Source: Proteobacteria bacterium UBA2363 (GTDB lineage Bacteria > Pseudomonadota > Gammaproteobacteria > Xanthomonadales > UBA2363). Taken from it: a DNA stretch of 59,578 nucleotides. A program made the position numbers and the translations under genes. How positions within the stretch are numbered: position 1 is the stretch's first letter; every line of letters begins with the position of its first letter. The notes below the pieces were generated by a model. It was not told where the DNA came from and searched no databases. It worked only from the letters and a program-made list of their open reading frames with translations. Positions 50,224 through 59,578 of the stretch are shown here, piece by piece. The stretch spans positions 1 to 59,578 of the forward strand of contig DDTN01000003.1 of assembly GCA_002344355.1 (NCBI GenBank), read 5' to 3'.

Positions 50224-51195
50224 ATGACACGCGCCCCTGCCCTCCTGCTGCTGGCCGGACTGCTGGCCGTCGCGCCGGCCCGCGCCGGCACCTTCAGCTT
50301 CATCGTCGAGAACGACCTGTTCGCCGACACCGACCAGCACTACACCAACGGCCTGCGCATGGTCTGGGCGGCCGGCCCGGACAGCCGGCCACCGCCCTGG
50401 GCGATGCGCCTGGCGCGCGCGGTGCCCGGCTTCCCGGACCAGGGCAGCCCGCGCTGGGGCTGGGCGCTGGGCCACAGCATGTTCACGCCCTCGGACATCA
50501 CCCTGGTCGAGCCGCCGGCCGGCGAGCGGCCCTATGCCGGCTGGCTGTACCTGACCGTGGCCATGGCCCAGGTCAGCGGCCGGCGCCTGGACCAGGTCGG
50601 CATCACCGGTGGCGTGGTCGGACCGGCCTCGATGGCCGAGCAGAGCCAGCGCTTCGTGCACCGGCTGATCGGCTCGGACACGCCGCGCGGCTGGGACAGC
50701 CAGCTGCGCAACGAGCCGGGCCTGGTGCTGACCTGGCTGCGCAGCTGGGGCTCGCTGGCCTCGGCCGAGCTGGGGCCGACCACGATCGACCTCACCCCGC
50801 ACGTCGGCGCGGCCCTGGGCAACGTGTTCACCTACGGCAACGCCGGCGCCACGGTGCGCTGGGGCAATCGCCTGCCCGCCGACTTCGGGCCGCCGCGGGT
50901 GCAGCCCGGCCTGCCCGGCAGCGGCGATTTCTCGCCCGGCGAGGATTTCGGCTGGTACCTGTTCGCCGGCATCGAGGGCCGCGCGGTGGCGCGCAACCTG
51001 TTCCTGGACGGCAACACGTTCCGCAGCGGCCCCAGCGTCGACCGCCGGCCCTTCGTCGGCGACCTGCAGGCCGGCATCGTGCTGGACTGGCCGCGCCTGC
51101 GCCTGAGCTACACCCACGTGATGCGCAGCCGCGAGTACGAGGGCCAGCCGGCCAACGACGACTTCGGCGCCTTCGTGGCGATGGTGAAGTTCTGA
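50224..51195 (+). CDS. LpxR-like outer-membrane lipid A deacylase (DUF2219)
   Basis: A 323-residue outer-membrane beta-barrel protein. Signal peptide 1-21 (MTRAPALLLLAGLLAVAPAR). The LpxR/DUF2219 signature FSFIVENDLFADTDQHYTNG (Asn30, Asp31, with Thr41-Asn42) is followed by SMFTPSDITLVEPPAGERPY and AGWLYLTVA, and the protein ends in SREYEGQPANDDFGAFVAMV plus Lys-Phe, a C-terminal Phe as expected for BAM insertion. LpxR removes the 3'-acyloxyacyl chain of lipid A; the activity here is inferred. CACAAT at 50189-50194 is a possible -10 box. Confidence 0.88.
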   Translation: MTRAPALLLLAGLLAVAPARAGTFSFIVENDLFADTDQHYTNGLRMVWAAGPDSRPPPWAMRLARAVPGFPDQGSPRWGWALGHSMFTPSDITLVEPPAGERPYAGWLYLTVAMAQVSGRRLDQVGITGGVVGPASMAEQSQRFVHRLIGSDTPRGWDSQLRNEPGLVLTWLRSWGSLASAELGPTTIDLTPHVGAALGNVFTYGNAGATVRWGNRLPADFGPPRVQPGLPGSGDFSPGEDFGWYLFAGIEGRAVARNLFLDGNTFRSGPSVDRRPFVGDLQAGIVLDWPRLRLSYTHVMRSREYEGQPANDDFGAFVAMVKF

Positions 51196-51220
51196 CGGTC
51201 GCTTCCGCCCGGCGGCCCGG

Positions 51221-52783
51221 TCAGAGCTGGGACTCGATCGGCAGCCAGGACACCACGCGCGCCAGGCCGCGCCGCCAGGCCGAGGCTTCCGGCTCGCGCG
51301 TCCACTGTCGCGGCGGCTGGCTGCGACGGTCCTCCCAGCGCAGGGAATCGCCATCGAGCCACAGGCGGTAGCTGGCCCCGGCGTCGATCTTGCCGTCGAA
51401 GGCCGCCTGCAGGGCGGCGACCAGGTCCGGGCAGGCGAACAGCACGCCCATCTCGGTGTTGAGGTTGATCGAGCGCGGATCGAAGTTGAGCGAACCGACG
51501 AAACCCAGGGCGTCGTCGACGGTGAACGCCTTGGTGTGCAGGCTGGCGCCGCTGGAGCCGAACACGCCGGCATCCACCGGGCCGGTGGCCATCAGCTCGT
51601 AGAGCTCGACGCCGGCCTGCAGCAGGGCGCGACGGTACGGCGCGTAGCCGCCGTGCACCGCGACCACGTCGGTGGCGGCCAGCGAGTTGGTCGCCACCGC
51701 GATCCGGACGCCGCGCTCGCGCAGCCGCAGCAGCCAGGCCAGGCCCTCCTCGCCGGGCACGAAGTAGGGCGACATCAGGCGCAGGTCGCGCTGCACCCGC
51801 TCGATGGCGGCGACCACCGGCGTGATCAGCCAGCCGGCCGGGTCGTTATCGGTGGCCTTGTCGGCGGGGTCGGAGACCACCGCGACCTGGTCGCTCCAGC
51901 ACACGCCGCCGGCGCCCTGCAGGGCGTCGTCGACGCCGTTGCGGGCGGCGACGTGGTCCAGGAAGGCCCGGCCGCCGTCGCTGGCGGCCGCATGCGCCAG
52001 CCGCGCGCGCAGGTCGTCGAGGTCCCGGCCGGGGCGTTTCGCCAGGGCCGCGATCGGGATCACCATCTCGCTGTTCCAGAAGCGGTCGAAGATCGCCGAG
52101 GTGTCGGCCACCACCGGGCCGACCAGGGCCAGGTCCGCGTCCAGGAAGTTCACGCCGGCGGCGGCATCGAAATATTCGTCGCCGACGTTGCGGCCGCCGA
52201 CCAGGGCGATGCGGTTGTCGGCGATCCAGGCCTTGTTGTGCATCCGCCGGTTCAGGCTGATCGCGCGGGTCAGCAGCTCGACCGCGCGGCGGATGCCGGT
52301 GCCGCGGTTGCGGCTGGGGTTGAACATCCGCACCTCGACCCGCGGATGGGTGTCGAGAACGCGCAGCACCGCGTCCTTGCCGTGGGCGTTGATGTCGTCG
52401 AGCAGCATGCGCACGCGGACGCCGCGTTCGGCGGCGGCCAGCACCTCGGCCAGCAGCAGGCGGCCGGACAGGTCGTCGTGCCACAGGTAGTACATCAGGT
52501 CCAGGCTGCGTCCGGCGGCCCGTGCGCTCAACGCCCGCGCCGCAAAAGCGTCGACGTTGTCCATCTGCAGGGCCAGGCCGCTGCGCTGGCCGTGCGCCGC
52601 CAGCAGCGGCTCGACCCAGCGGTCGATGGCGGTCTGGCCGGCGACCGGGGCCAGGGCATGGCCTTCCTCGCCGCGCGCCCGTTCCGCGAATCGGCCATAG
52701 GCGTACAGCGACAGCAGCGAGCCCGCCACCAGGGCGGCCAGCAGCCACAGCACGATGCGCAGGATGCGGCGGAACAGCTTCAT
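51221..52783 (-). CDS. Phospholipase D family protein (cardiolipin synthase-like)
   Basis: A 520-residue membrane-anchored enzyme. The N-terminal helix is at about 6-28 (ILRIVLWLLAALVAGSLLSL). Two HKD motifs are intact: HNKAWIADNRIALVGGRN and HTKAFTVDDALGFVGSLN (HxKx4D in each). Length and DLMYYLWHDDLSGRLLLAEV fit the ClsC/YmdC-type branch of bacterial PLDs, which use phosphatidylglycerol with phosphatidylethanolamine, though substrate choice is not visible. The start at 52783 carries the membrane anchor; the longer open frame upstream has no homology. Its stop faces that of the LpxR-like gene, 25 bp away. Confidence 0.88.
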   Translation of the reverse strand: MKLFRRILRIVLWLLAALVAGSLLSLYAYGRFAERARGEEGHALAPVAGQTAIDRWVEPLLAAHGQRSGLALQMDNVDAFAARALSARAAGRSLDLMYYLWHDDLSGRLLLAEVLAAAERGVRVRMLLDDINAHGKDAVLRVLDTHPRVEVRMFNPSRNRGTGIRRAVELLTRAISLNRRMHNKAWIADNRIALVGGRNVGDEYFDAAAGVNFLDADLALVGPVVADTSAIFDRFWNSEMVIPIAALAKRPGRDLDDLRARLAHAAASDGGRAFLDHVAARNGVDDALQGAGGVCWSDQVAVVSDPADKATDNDPAGWLITPVVAAIERVQRDLRLMSPYFVPGEEGLAWLLRLRERGVRIAVATNSLAATDVVAVHGGYAPYRRALLQAGVELYELMATGPVDAGVFGSSGASLHTKAFTVDDALGFVGSLNFDPRSINLNTEMGVLFACPDLVAALQAAFDGKIDAGASYRLWLDGDSLRWEDRRSQPPRQWTREPEASAWRRGLARVVSWLPIESQL

Positions 52784-53012
52784 CGGTGGGGATCCGTGCG
52801 GGGTCGGGGTGCTGGGGTGTCGGGTCCGGATCCGTGCCGCCCGGCGCGCCTCGCCGGGTCCCGCCTCTGCCCGCCGCAGGGCCAGGACCGGCCCAAGGCG
52901 GTCCGACCGTGTGCGCGCCGGCAGGCCGGTGGCCCGTCTGGCCGGGTTTTCCCGTGGAGTCGATGGTACGCGGGATCCACCGGTCCCGTGACGCCCCAGG
53001 GAGCCCCGCGTC

Positions 53013-54026
53013 ATGAACCGTTCCGTCCTGCTGTCCGCCGTCCTGGCCATGGTGCCCATGGGCCTGGCGGCGGAAACCCCGCCGCCGATCCTCGACGTCC
53101 ACCTGCACGCCTTCGATCCGGCGACCTTCCTGCCCGCCCCGATGCCGATCTGCGTGACCCCCGAGCGGATGCCCGCCCACGATCCCGCCGGCCCCTATGT
53201 CGCTTCGTTCGGTGCCTGGCTGGGCCAATGTGCCCGCAAGGAGCACTCCGCGGCCGACGCCGACGAGCTCATGCGGCGCAGCCTGGCGGTGCTGGAGCGG
53301 CGCAACATCCACGCCGTGGTCAGCGGCTCGCCCGAGCTGGTGCGCACCTGGCGCGAGGCGGCGCCGGACCGCCTTATCCCGGCCGTCGCCCTGGTCCGCC
53401 TGGGCGGCGACGAGCCCGACCTCGACGCCCTGCGCGCCCTGCATGCCGACGGCGAGCTGGCGGTGCTGGGCGAGGTCGCCGTGCAGTACGCGGGCATGGC
53501 GCCCGACGACGCGCGGCTGGCGCCCTACTGGGCCCTGGCCGAGGAGCTGGACATCCCGGTCGGCATCCACATCGGCGTCGGTCCGCCCGGCGTCGCCTAC
53601 CTGGACAGCCCGGCCTACCGTGGCCGCATGAGCAGCGCCCTGGCCCTGGAGGAGGTGCTGGTCAGGCACCCGCGCCTGCGCGTCTACGTGATGCACGCCG
53701 GCTTCCCGATGCTGGACGACATGCTGACCCTGCTGCACGGACACCCCCAGGTGTACGTGGACATCGCGATCCTGGCCTACGGGCTGCCGCGCGCGCACTT
53801 CCACCGCTACCTGCAGCGCATCGTCGAGGCCGGCTTCGGCGACCGCGTGATGTTCGGCTCCGACCAGATGGTCTGGCCGGACACCATCGAGCACGCCATC
53901 GAGGCGATCGAGAACGCCCCCTATCTGGACGAGACGGCCCGGCGCGCCATCCTCTACGACAACGCCGCCCGCTTCCTGCGCCTGGACGAGGCCACCATCG
54001 CCCGCCACCACGGCCGCGCACCCTGA
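53013..54026 (+). CDS. Exported amidohydrolase-2 family metal hydrolase
   Basis: A 337-residue protein with a signal peptide (MNRSVLLSAVLAMVPMGLAA). The TIM-barrel amidohydrolase pattern is clear: His30 and His32 in ILDVHLHAFDP, GIHIGVGPPGV, VYVMHAGFPMLDDM and MFGSDQMVWPD (metal Asp). It resembles predicted TIM-barrel hydrolases of the 2-pyrone-4,6-dicarboxylate/aminocarboxymuconate decarboxylase superfamily, but a periplasmic location is atypical for those, and the substrate is unknown. GGGAG lies about 11 bases before the ATG. It is divergent from the PLD gene; the 229-bp gap between them shows nothing certain. Confidence 0.85.
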   Translation: MNRSVLLSAVLAMVPMGLAAETPPPILDVHLHAFDPATFLPAPMPICVTPERMPAHDPAGPYVASFGAWLGQCARKEHSAADADELMRRSLAVLERRNIHAVVSGSPELVRTWREAAPDRLIPAVALVRLGGDEPDLDALRALHADGELAVLGEVAVQYAGMAPDDARLAPYWALAEELDIPVGIHIGVGPPGVAYLDSPAYRGRMSSALALEEVLVRHPRLRVYVMHAGFPMLDDMLTLLHGHPQVYVDIAILAYGLPRAHFHRYLQRIVEAGFGDRVMFGSDQMVWPDTIEHAIEAIENAPYLDETARRAILYDNAARFLRLDEATIARHHGRAP

Positions 54027-54120
54027 CCGCCGCGCGACCCGCGCGGCGAGCGGGCAGGGCAGGCGTCCTGCCTGGGTCCGACCGGTCACCGCAGCCGCCT
54101 GTCCCGCAGCAGCGCACCAG

Positions 54121-54208
54121 AACCGGACGCCACGCGACGGCGAACCGGACGCCATGCCATGGCGAACCGGATGTCACGCGGTGGCGAACCGGACGCCACG
54201 CCATGGCG
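54121..54208. repeat. Tandem array, four 22-bp units
   Basis: Units start AACCGGACGC or AACCGGATGT at 54121, 54143, 54165 and 54187 and end in GGCG; three of four are nearly identical. There are no spacers, so this is not a CRISPR array. It lies in the 392-bp gap between the amidohydrolase and acnD genes, abutting a dispersed element. Confidence 0.85.
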
Positions 54209-54209
54209 A

Positions 54210-54262
54210 CGGCACCGCACTTCTCCCCTCCCCCGCCTGCGGGGGAGGGCCGGGGGAGAGGG
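54210..54262. repeat. Dispersed GC-rich element, copy 5
   Basis: GGCACCGCACTTCTCCCCTC continues into the CCCCGCCTGCGGGGGAGGGC hairpin and GGGGGAGAGGGC, nearly identical to 1-46. The rest of the gap before acnD holds only its promoter. Confidence 0.75.
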
Positions 54263-54380
54263 CCGTCAGGCAGGGCGAAAGACCGCCCGGAAACGCGAGC
54301 CGTCCCTGCACGGAACGCCCGATCGCAGCGTGCATCCGGCCGCTTCGGCGCCCGCGGCCACGCCCGCCACGGCGATGCGG

Positions 54381-54386
54381 GATAAT
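54381..54386 (+). promoter_or_regulatory. -10 box of acnD
   Basis: GATAAT, 32 bases before the ATG at 54419. No good -35 is visible. A promoter directly before acnD means that it does not depend on an upstream prpBC. Confidence 0.5.
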
Positions 54387-54418
54387 CGGCGGCCCGCCCG
54401 ACGCCGCCTCCGCACGCC

Positions 54419-57031
<2,613 letters not shown>

Positions 57032-57049
57032 AGGGGGCGGGCGGGCGAC

Positions 57050-57078
57050 TTGAAAATGCCCAATCTGGGCAGTAAGGT
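57050..57078 (+). promoter_or_regulatory. Promoter of the HTH-nucleotidyltransferase gene (leaderless)
   Basis: TTGAAA at 57050-57055, exactly 17 bases, then TAAGGT at 57073-57078. The predicted start falls at the ATG at 57086. It begins only 18 bp after the acnD stop, so the cassette has its own transcription. Confidence 0.55.
57057..57071. promoter_or_regulatory. Palindromic operator 1 of the HTH-nucleotidyltransferase cassette
   Basis: TGCCCA-ATC-TGGGCA, a perfect 6-bp inverted repeat lying between the -35 and -10 boxes. Confidence 0.65.
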
Positions 57079-57092
57079 GCCCGATATGGGCA
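57078..57092. promoter_or_regulatory. Palindromic operator 2 of the HTH-nucleotidyltransferase cassette
   Basis: TGCCC-GATAT-GGGCA, covering the transcription start and the start codon. It is centred 21 bp from operator 1, two helical turns, so dimers would bind the same face. It is the likely target of the winged-helix domain encoded just downstream. Confidence 0.65.
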
Positions 57093-57724
57093 CGCCTCAG
57101 GTCTCCAGGGTCAGCGAAGCGGCAGCCGCCTACGCGCGGGCCAACCTGTCCGACGCGCTGTTCACGCAGACCCAGCAGCGCGTTCTTGCCTGCCTGTTCG
57201 GCCGGCCCGGTCGCCGCTACGGTGTCAGCGAACTGATCCAGGCCACCGGTGCCGGCAGCGGCGCCGTGCAGCGCGAGCTGGCCCGGCTTGCCGGCAGCGG
57301 CCTGCTGCTGGTCGAACGCCAGGGCAACCAGAAGCTGTTCCGGGCCAATCCCGACAGCCCCATCTTCGACGAACTCGTCGCCATCGTCCGGAAGACCTTC
57401 GGCCTTGCCGGAACCTTGCGCGATGCGCTTGCGCCGCTCGCGGACAAACTGGCCTTCGCCTTCGTCTACGGGTCGGTCGCGAAGGGCGAGGATACCGCCA
57501 GCAGCGACATCGACCTGATGCTGGTCTCGGATTCCCTGGGCTATGCCGAGGTGATGGGCGCGCTGGACCCGGCGATCCACGACCTGGGTCGCGACGTCCA
57601 TCCGACGATCTACACCCGCGACGAGCTGGCCCGACGGATCGAACAGGGAAATGCCTTCATCACCCGGGTGATGGCGCAGCCAAGGCTCTGGCTGGTGGGG
57701 ACCGAACATGTCCTCGCCGCTTGA
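57086..57724 (+). CDS. Winged-helix plus MNT nucleotidyltransferase (antitoxin-like)
   Basis: A 212-residue two-domain protein. Residues about 25-95 form an ArsR/MarR-like winged helix (RRYGVSELIQATGAGSGAVQ, RELARLAGSGLLLVERQGNQ). Residues about 118-180 are a minimal nucleotidyltransferase with G129-S130 and Asp141/Asp143 in FVYGSVAKGEDTASSDIDLM. In MNT/HEPN systems the transferase is the antitoxin and can AMPylate its HEPN partner; here it also carries its own DNA-binding domain, fitting the two palindromes at its promoter. I chose the ATG at 57086 from the promoter; a TTG at 57050 or ATG at 57056 would lengthen it. It overlaps the next gene by 17 bp. Confidence 0.8.
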   Translation: MGTPQVSRVSEAAAAYARANLSDALFTQTQQRVLACLFGRPGRRYGVSELIQATGAGSGAVQRELARLAGSGLLLVERQGNQKLFRANPDSPIFDELVAIVRKTFGLAGTLRDALAPLADKLAFAFVYGSVAKGEDTASSDIDLMLVSDSLGYAEVMGALDPAIHDLGRDVHPTIYTRDELARRIEQGNAFITRVMAQPRLWLVGTEHVLAA

Positions 57725-58121
57725 CAGCCTGGTGGGACCCAACCGGCCCCTGGCCGCCGAGCCGGCCGACGACGCCGAAGTCCGCGGTCTGGTCCGCTCG
57801 GGCAAGGCCCGGCTTGCCGACGCCGTGAATCCGGCGCTGGCCCTGGAGAGCCGTTTCGACCTGGCTTATAACGCCGCGCACGCGCTGTGCCTTGCGGCGC
57901 TGCGCCGGCTGGGCTATCGCGCGCGGCACCGTTACGTGGTCTTCCAGGTCCTGCCCCACACGCTCGGGCTGGGTCCCGAGGTCTGGCGGGTACTGGACAA
58001 TGCCCATGCCAGGCGCAACCTCTCCGAATACGAAGGCCACCAGGATCTCGACGAGCGGCTGGTGCTCGACACCGTCGCCGCCTGCCGACGGGTGGCCGAT
58101 CGATTCGATGTCCTCGACTGA
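57708..58121 (+). CDS. HEPN-domain protein (toxin-like partner)
   Basis: A 137-residue all-helical protein. FDLAYNAAHALCLAALRRLGYRAR with the late motif ARRNLSEYEG (101-110, RN plus Tyr) is the pattern of HEPN proteins encoded next to nucleotidyltransferases; HRY at 74-76 recalls the HxY of HepT-type RNases. In such pairs the HEPN protein is a ribonuclease toxin or, in some, a substrate of the partner. The start overlaps the end of the nucleotidyltransferase gene by 17 bp, so the two are translationally coupled. RNase activity here is inferred, and the RX4-6H motif is not in its canonical form. Confidence 0.7.
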   Translation: MSSPLDSLVGPNRPLAAEPADDAEVRGLVRSGKARLADAVNPALALESRFDLAYNAAHALCLAALRRLGYRARHRYVVFQVLPHTLGLGPEVWRVLDNAHARRNLSEYEGHQDLDERLVLDTVAACRRVADRFDVLD

Positions 58122-58135
58122 CGGGATCCAGACAC

Positions 58136-59323
58136 ATGCCCCACCCCCCCCAGCTCCGCATCCCCGCCACCTACATGCGCGGCGGCACGTCGAAGGGCGT
58201 GTTCTTCCGCCTGGAAGACCTGCCGGAGCGCGCGCGCGGCCCCGGCCCGGCGCGCGATGCGCTGCTGATGCGGGTGATCGGTTCGCCCGATCCCTACGGC
58301 AAGCACACCGACGGCATGGGCGGGGCCACGTCCAGCACCAGCAAGTGCGTGATCATCTCGAAGAGCACGCAGCCGGGGCACGACGTGGACTACCTGTACG
58401 GGCAGGTGGCCATCGACACCGCGTTCGTGGACTGGAGCGGCAATTGCGGCAACCTGTCCGCGGCGGTGGGGCCGTTCGCGATCGCCCACGGTTTCCTCGA
58501 TCCCGCGCGCGTGCCGGACAACGGCATCTGCACGGTGCGCATCTGGCAGGCCAACATTCGCAAGACGATCATCGCGCAGGTCCCGGTAACGGGCGGTCAA
58601 GTCCAGGAAACCGGCGACTTCGAACTCGACGGCGTGACCTTTCCGGCGGCGGAAATCGTTCTCGAGTTCCTCGATCCGGCCGAGGACGACGGCGACGGCG
58701 GCTCGATGTTTCCAACCGGAAATCGGGTCGACGACCTCGATGTGCCGGGCATCGGCTCGCTGAAGGCGACCATGATCAATGCCGGCATTCCGACGATTTT
58801 CGTCAATGCCGCCGATCTTGGACTCAACGGCACTGAACTGCAGCCGGAGATCAACGGCATGGCCTCGTTCCGCATCGCCTGGAAGGACTGGCCGGCGTTC
58901 AGGGCGGCCCGGGACGCGGTCCCGGAGGCCGACCGCCGCGCCGCCATGGCCCGCTACCTGGCCGACCCTCGCGACACCGCCACGGCCGTCGGCATGCTGA
59001 ACTTCCTCCGGAAGTTGGCGGTCGGCGAGCTGTTGTCGCGGGCTTCGACCCGCCGGCTGCTGGCCATCATGACCGCCACGACCACGGGGCCGAACCGCCT
59101 CAAGGCGGGACTGCCCGCCGGCGCGAGCCTGGCGCACAAGACCGGGACGTCGGCGACGGACCTGGGCCTGACCGCGGTCACCAACGACGTCGGGATCGTC
59201 ACCCTCAAGGACGGCCGCCGCTACGCCGTCGTCGCCTTCCTCGCGGCCTCGCCGCAGGACGAGGACGCGCGGGAACGGACGATCGCGGACGCCATGCGGG
59301 TGATCGTCAAGGCCGCGGGCTAG
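58136..59323 (+). pseudogene. Chimera: PrpF N-terminal part fused to class A beta-lactamase C-terminus
   Basis: One open frame of 395 residues. Residues 1 to about 235 are PrpF, 2-methylaconitate isomerase (YMRGGTSKGVFFRLEDLP, DGMGGATSSTSK with Lys70, SGNCGNLSAAVG with Cys104, MINAGIPTIFVNAADLG). From about 236 the sequence becomes the C-terminus of a class A beta-lactamase (YLADPRDTATAVGML, TTTGPNRLKAGLPAG, the HKTGT box at 334-338, TNDVGIVTLKDGRRYAVVAF). The PrpF second half and the lactamase Ser70-x-x-Lys and SDN motifs are absent, so neither activity is expected. The junction is at about 58834-58857. It could be real recombination or an assembly error. Total length matches intact PrpF by coincidence. 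Confidence 0.85.
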
Positions 59324-59335
59324 GATCGACCGGCT

Positions 59336-59578
59336 CTAGCCGTTCGCGGCCAGCGCGTCGGACGTGCTGTCCACCGCCGCCGCGAGGGCGGCGACCAGCT
59401 GGGCCGGGCGCAACGGTTTGGCGATGTGCAGGTCGGCGCCGGCGGCGTGAGCGGCCTCGACATGCTCGTCCATGGCGTTGGCGGTCAGCATGACGATCAA
59501 GGCCCGGCGACGCCCCTCCGCCGCTTCCCGCTCGCGGATGGTCCGCGTCGCCGTCAGGCCGTCCATGACCGGCATCTG
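59336..59578 (-). CDS. Receiver (CheY-like) domain, C-terminal part, cut by window edge
   Basis: The last 80 residues of a longer protein whose start lies beyond the window end. QMPVMDGLTATRTIRE follows the phosphorylated Asp in receiver domains; LIVMLTANAM supplies the conserved Thr and HIAKPLRPAQL the conserved Lys-Pro. The style (MPVMDG, ending a few residues after the domain) is typical of hybrid sensor histidine kinases with a C-terminal receiver. The phosphoacceptor Asp itself is just outside the window. Confidence 0.85.
   Translation of the reverse strand, partial: QMPVMDGLTATRTIREREAAEGRRRALIVMLTANAMDEHVEAAHAAGADLHIAKPLRPAQLVAALAAAVDSTSDALAANG

Noticed and set aside
54121..54208. CRISPR array
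   Set aside because: The 22-bp units are directly adjacent with no variable spacers, and no cas gene is in the window.
58136..59323. Intact prpF
   Set aside because: The length (395) equals that of PrpF, but the last ~155 residues, including HKTGT and TNDVGIVTL, belong to a class A beta-lactamase and the second PrpF domain is missing.
58136..59323. Functional beta-lactamase resistance gene
   Set aside because: The catalytic Ser-x-x-Lys and SDN motifs lie in the missing N-terminal part, so no active enzyme can be made from this frame.

Overview
The window looks like chromosomal DNA of a very GC-rich gammaproteobacterium, most likely of the order Lysobacterales (Xanthomonadales). The basis is the very high GC by eye, the gene families (ECF sigma factor next to a Ser/Thr kinase with TPRs, TopA with a histone-H1-like Lys/Ala tail, AcnD/PrpF, LpxR-like OMP, RpoH) and secreted proteins ending in LFADGF-type tails. 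This is inference from family resemblance; no 16S or tRNA gene is present.

Layout. 1-600: dispersed GC-rich repeats and a DUF3297 gene. 647-11554: an extracytoplasmic island with three paralogous secreted FG-GAP proteins, a delta-60-repeat protein and a small secreted partner, around a divergent ECF sigma factor / transmembrane Ser/Thr kinase-TPR pair. Four of the secreted genes share a 26-bp upstream element with invariant spacing, which I regard as the best candidate for an undescribed regulon here. 11686-15805: glnA with a textbook sigma-54 promoter and NtrC sites, a SPINDLY-type glycosyltransferase and uppP. 15884-25291: secreted protein, SLC13-type transporter, PEBP protein, TPR-sulfotransferase, and fadI-like thiolase, acid phosphatase and pyrF. 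25292-31462: a possible small RNA, topA, an acyl-CoA ligase, a LOG-family hydrolase and rpoH under a perfect CIRCE operator. 32010-45327: priA with DnaA boxes upstream, DUF3667/DUF4286 pair, MATE pump, sppA, SDR, AMP nucleosidase, an OmpA-cadherin hybrid and a large lipoprotein. 45431-54026: metallophosphoesterase, phasin, queD, MaoC-PTA plus acetate kinase, LpxR-like OMP, phospholipase D and an amidohydrolase.

54419-59578: acnD of the 2-methylcitrate pathway is followed not directly by prpF but by an HTH-nucleotidyltransferase/HEPN pair (toxin-antitoxin-like) with two palindromic operators, then by a reading frame whose first ~235 residues are PrpF and whose last ~155 are the C-terminus of a class A beta-lactamase. 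The window ends in the receiver domain of a signalling protein.

Promoters are visible because -10 hexamers stand out against the GC-rich background. In at least four genes (ECF sigma, LOG, queD, HTH-nucleotidyltransferase), and probably rpoH, the -10 box lies only 6-7 bases before the ATG, implying leaderless mRNAs. No CRISPR array, tRNA, rRNA, transposase or integrase was seen.
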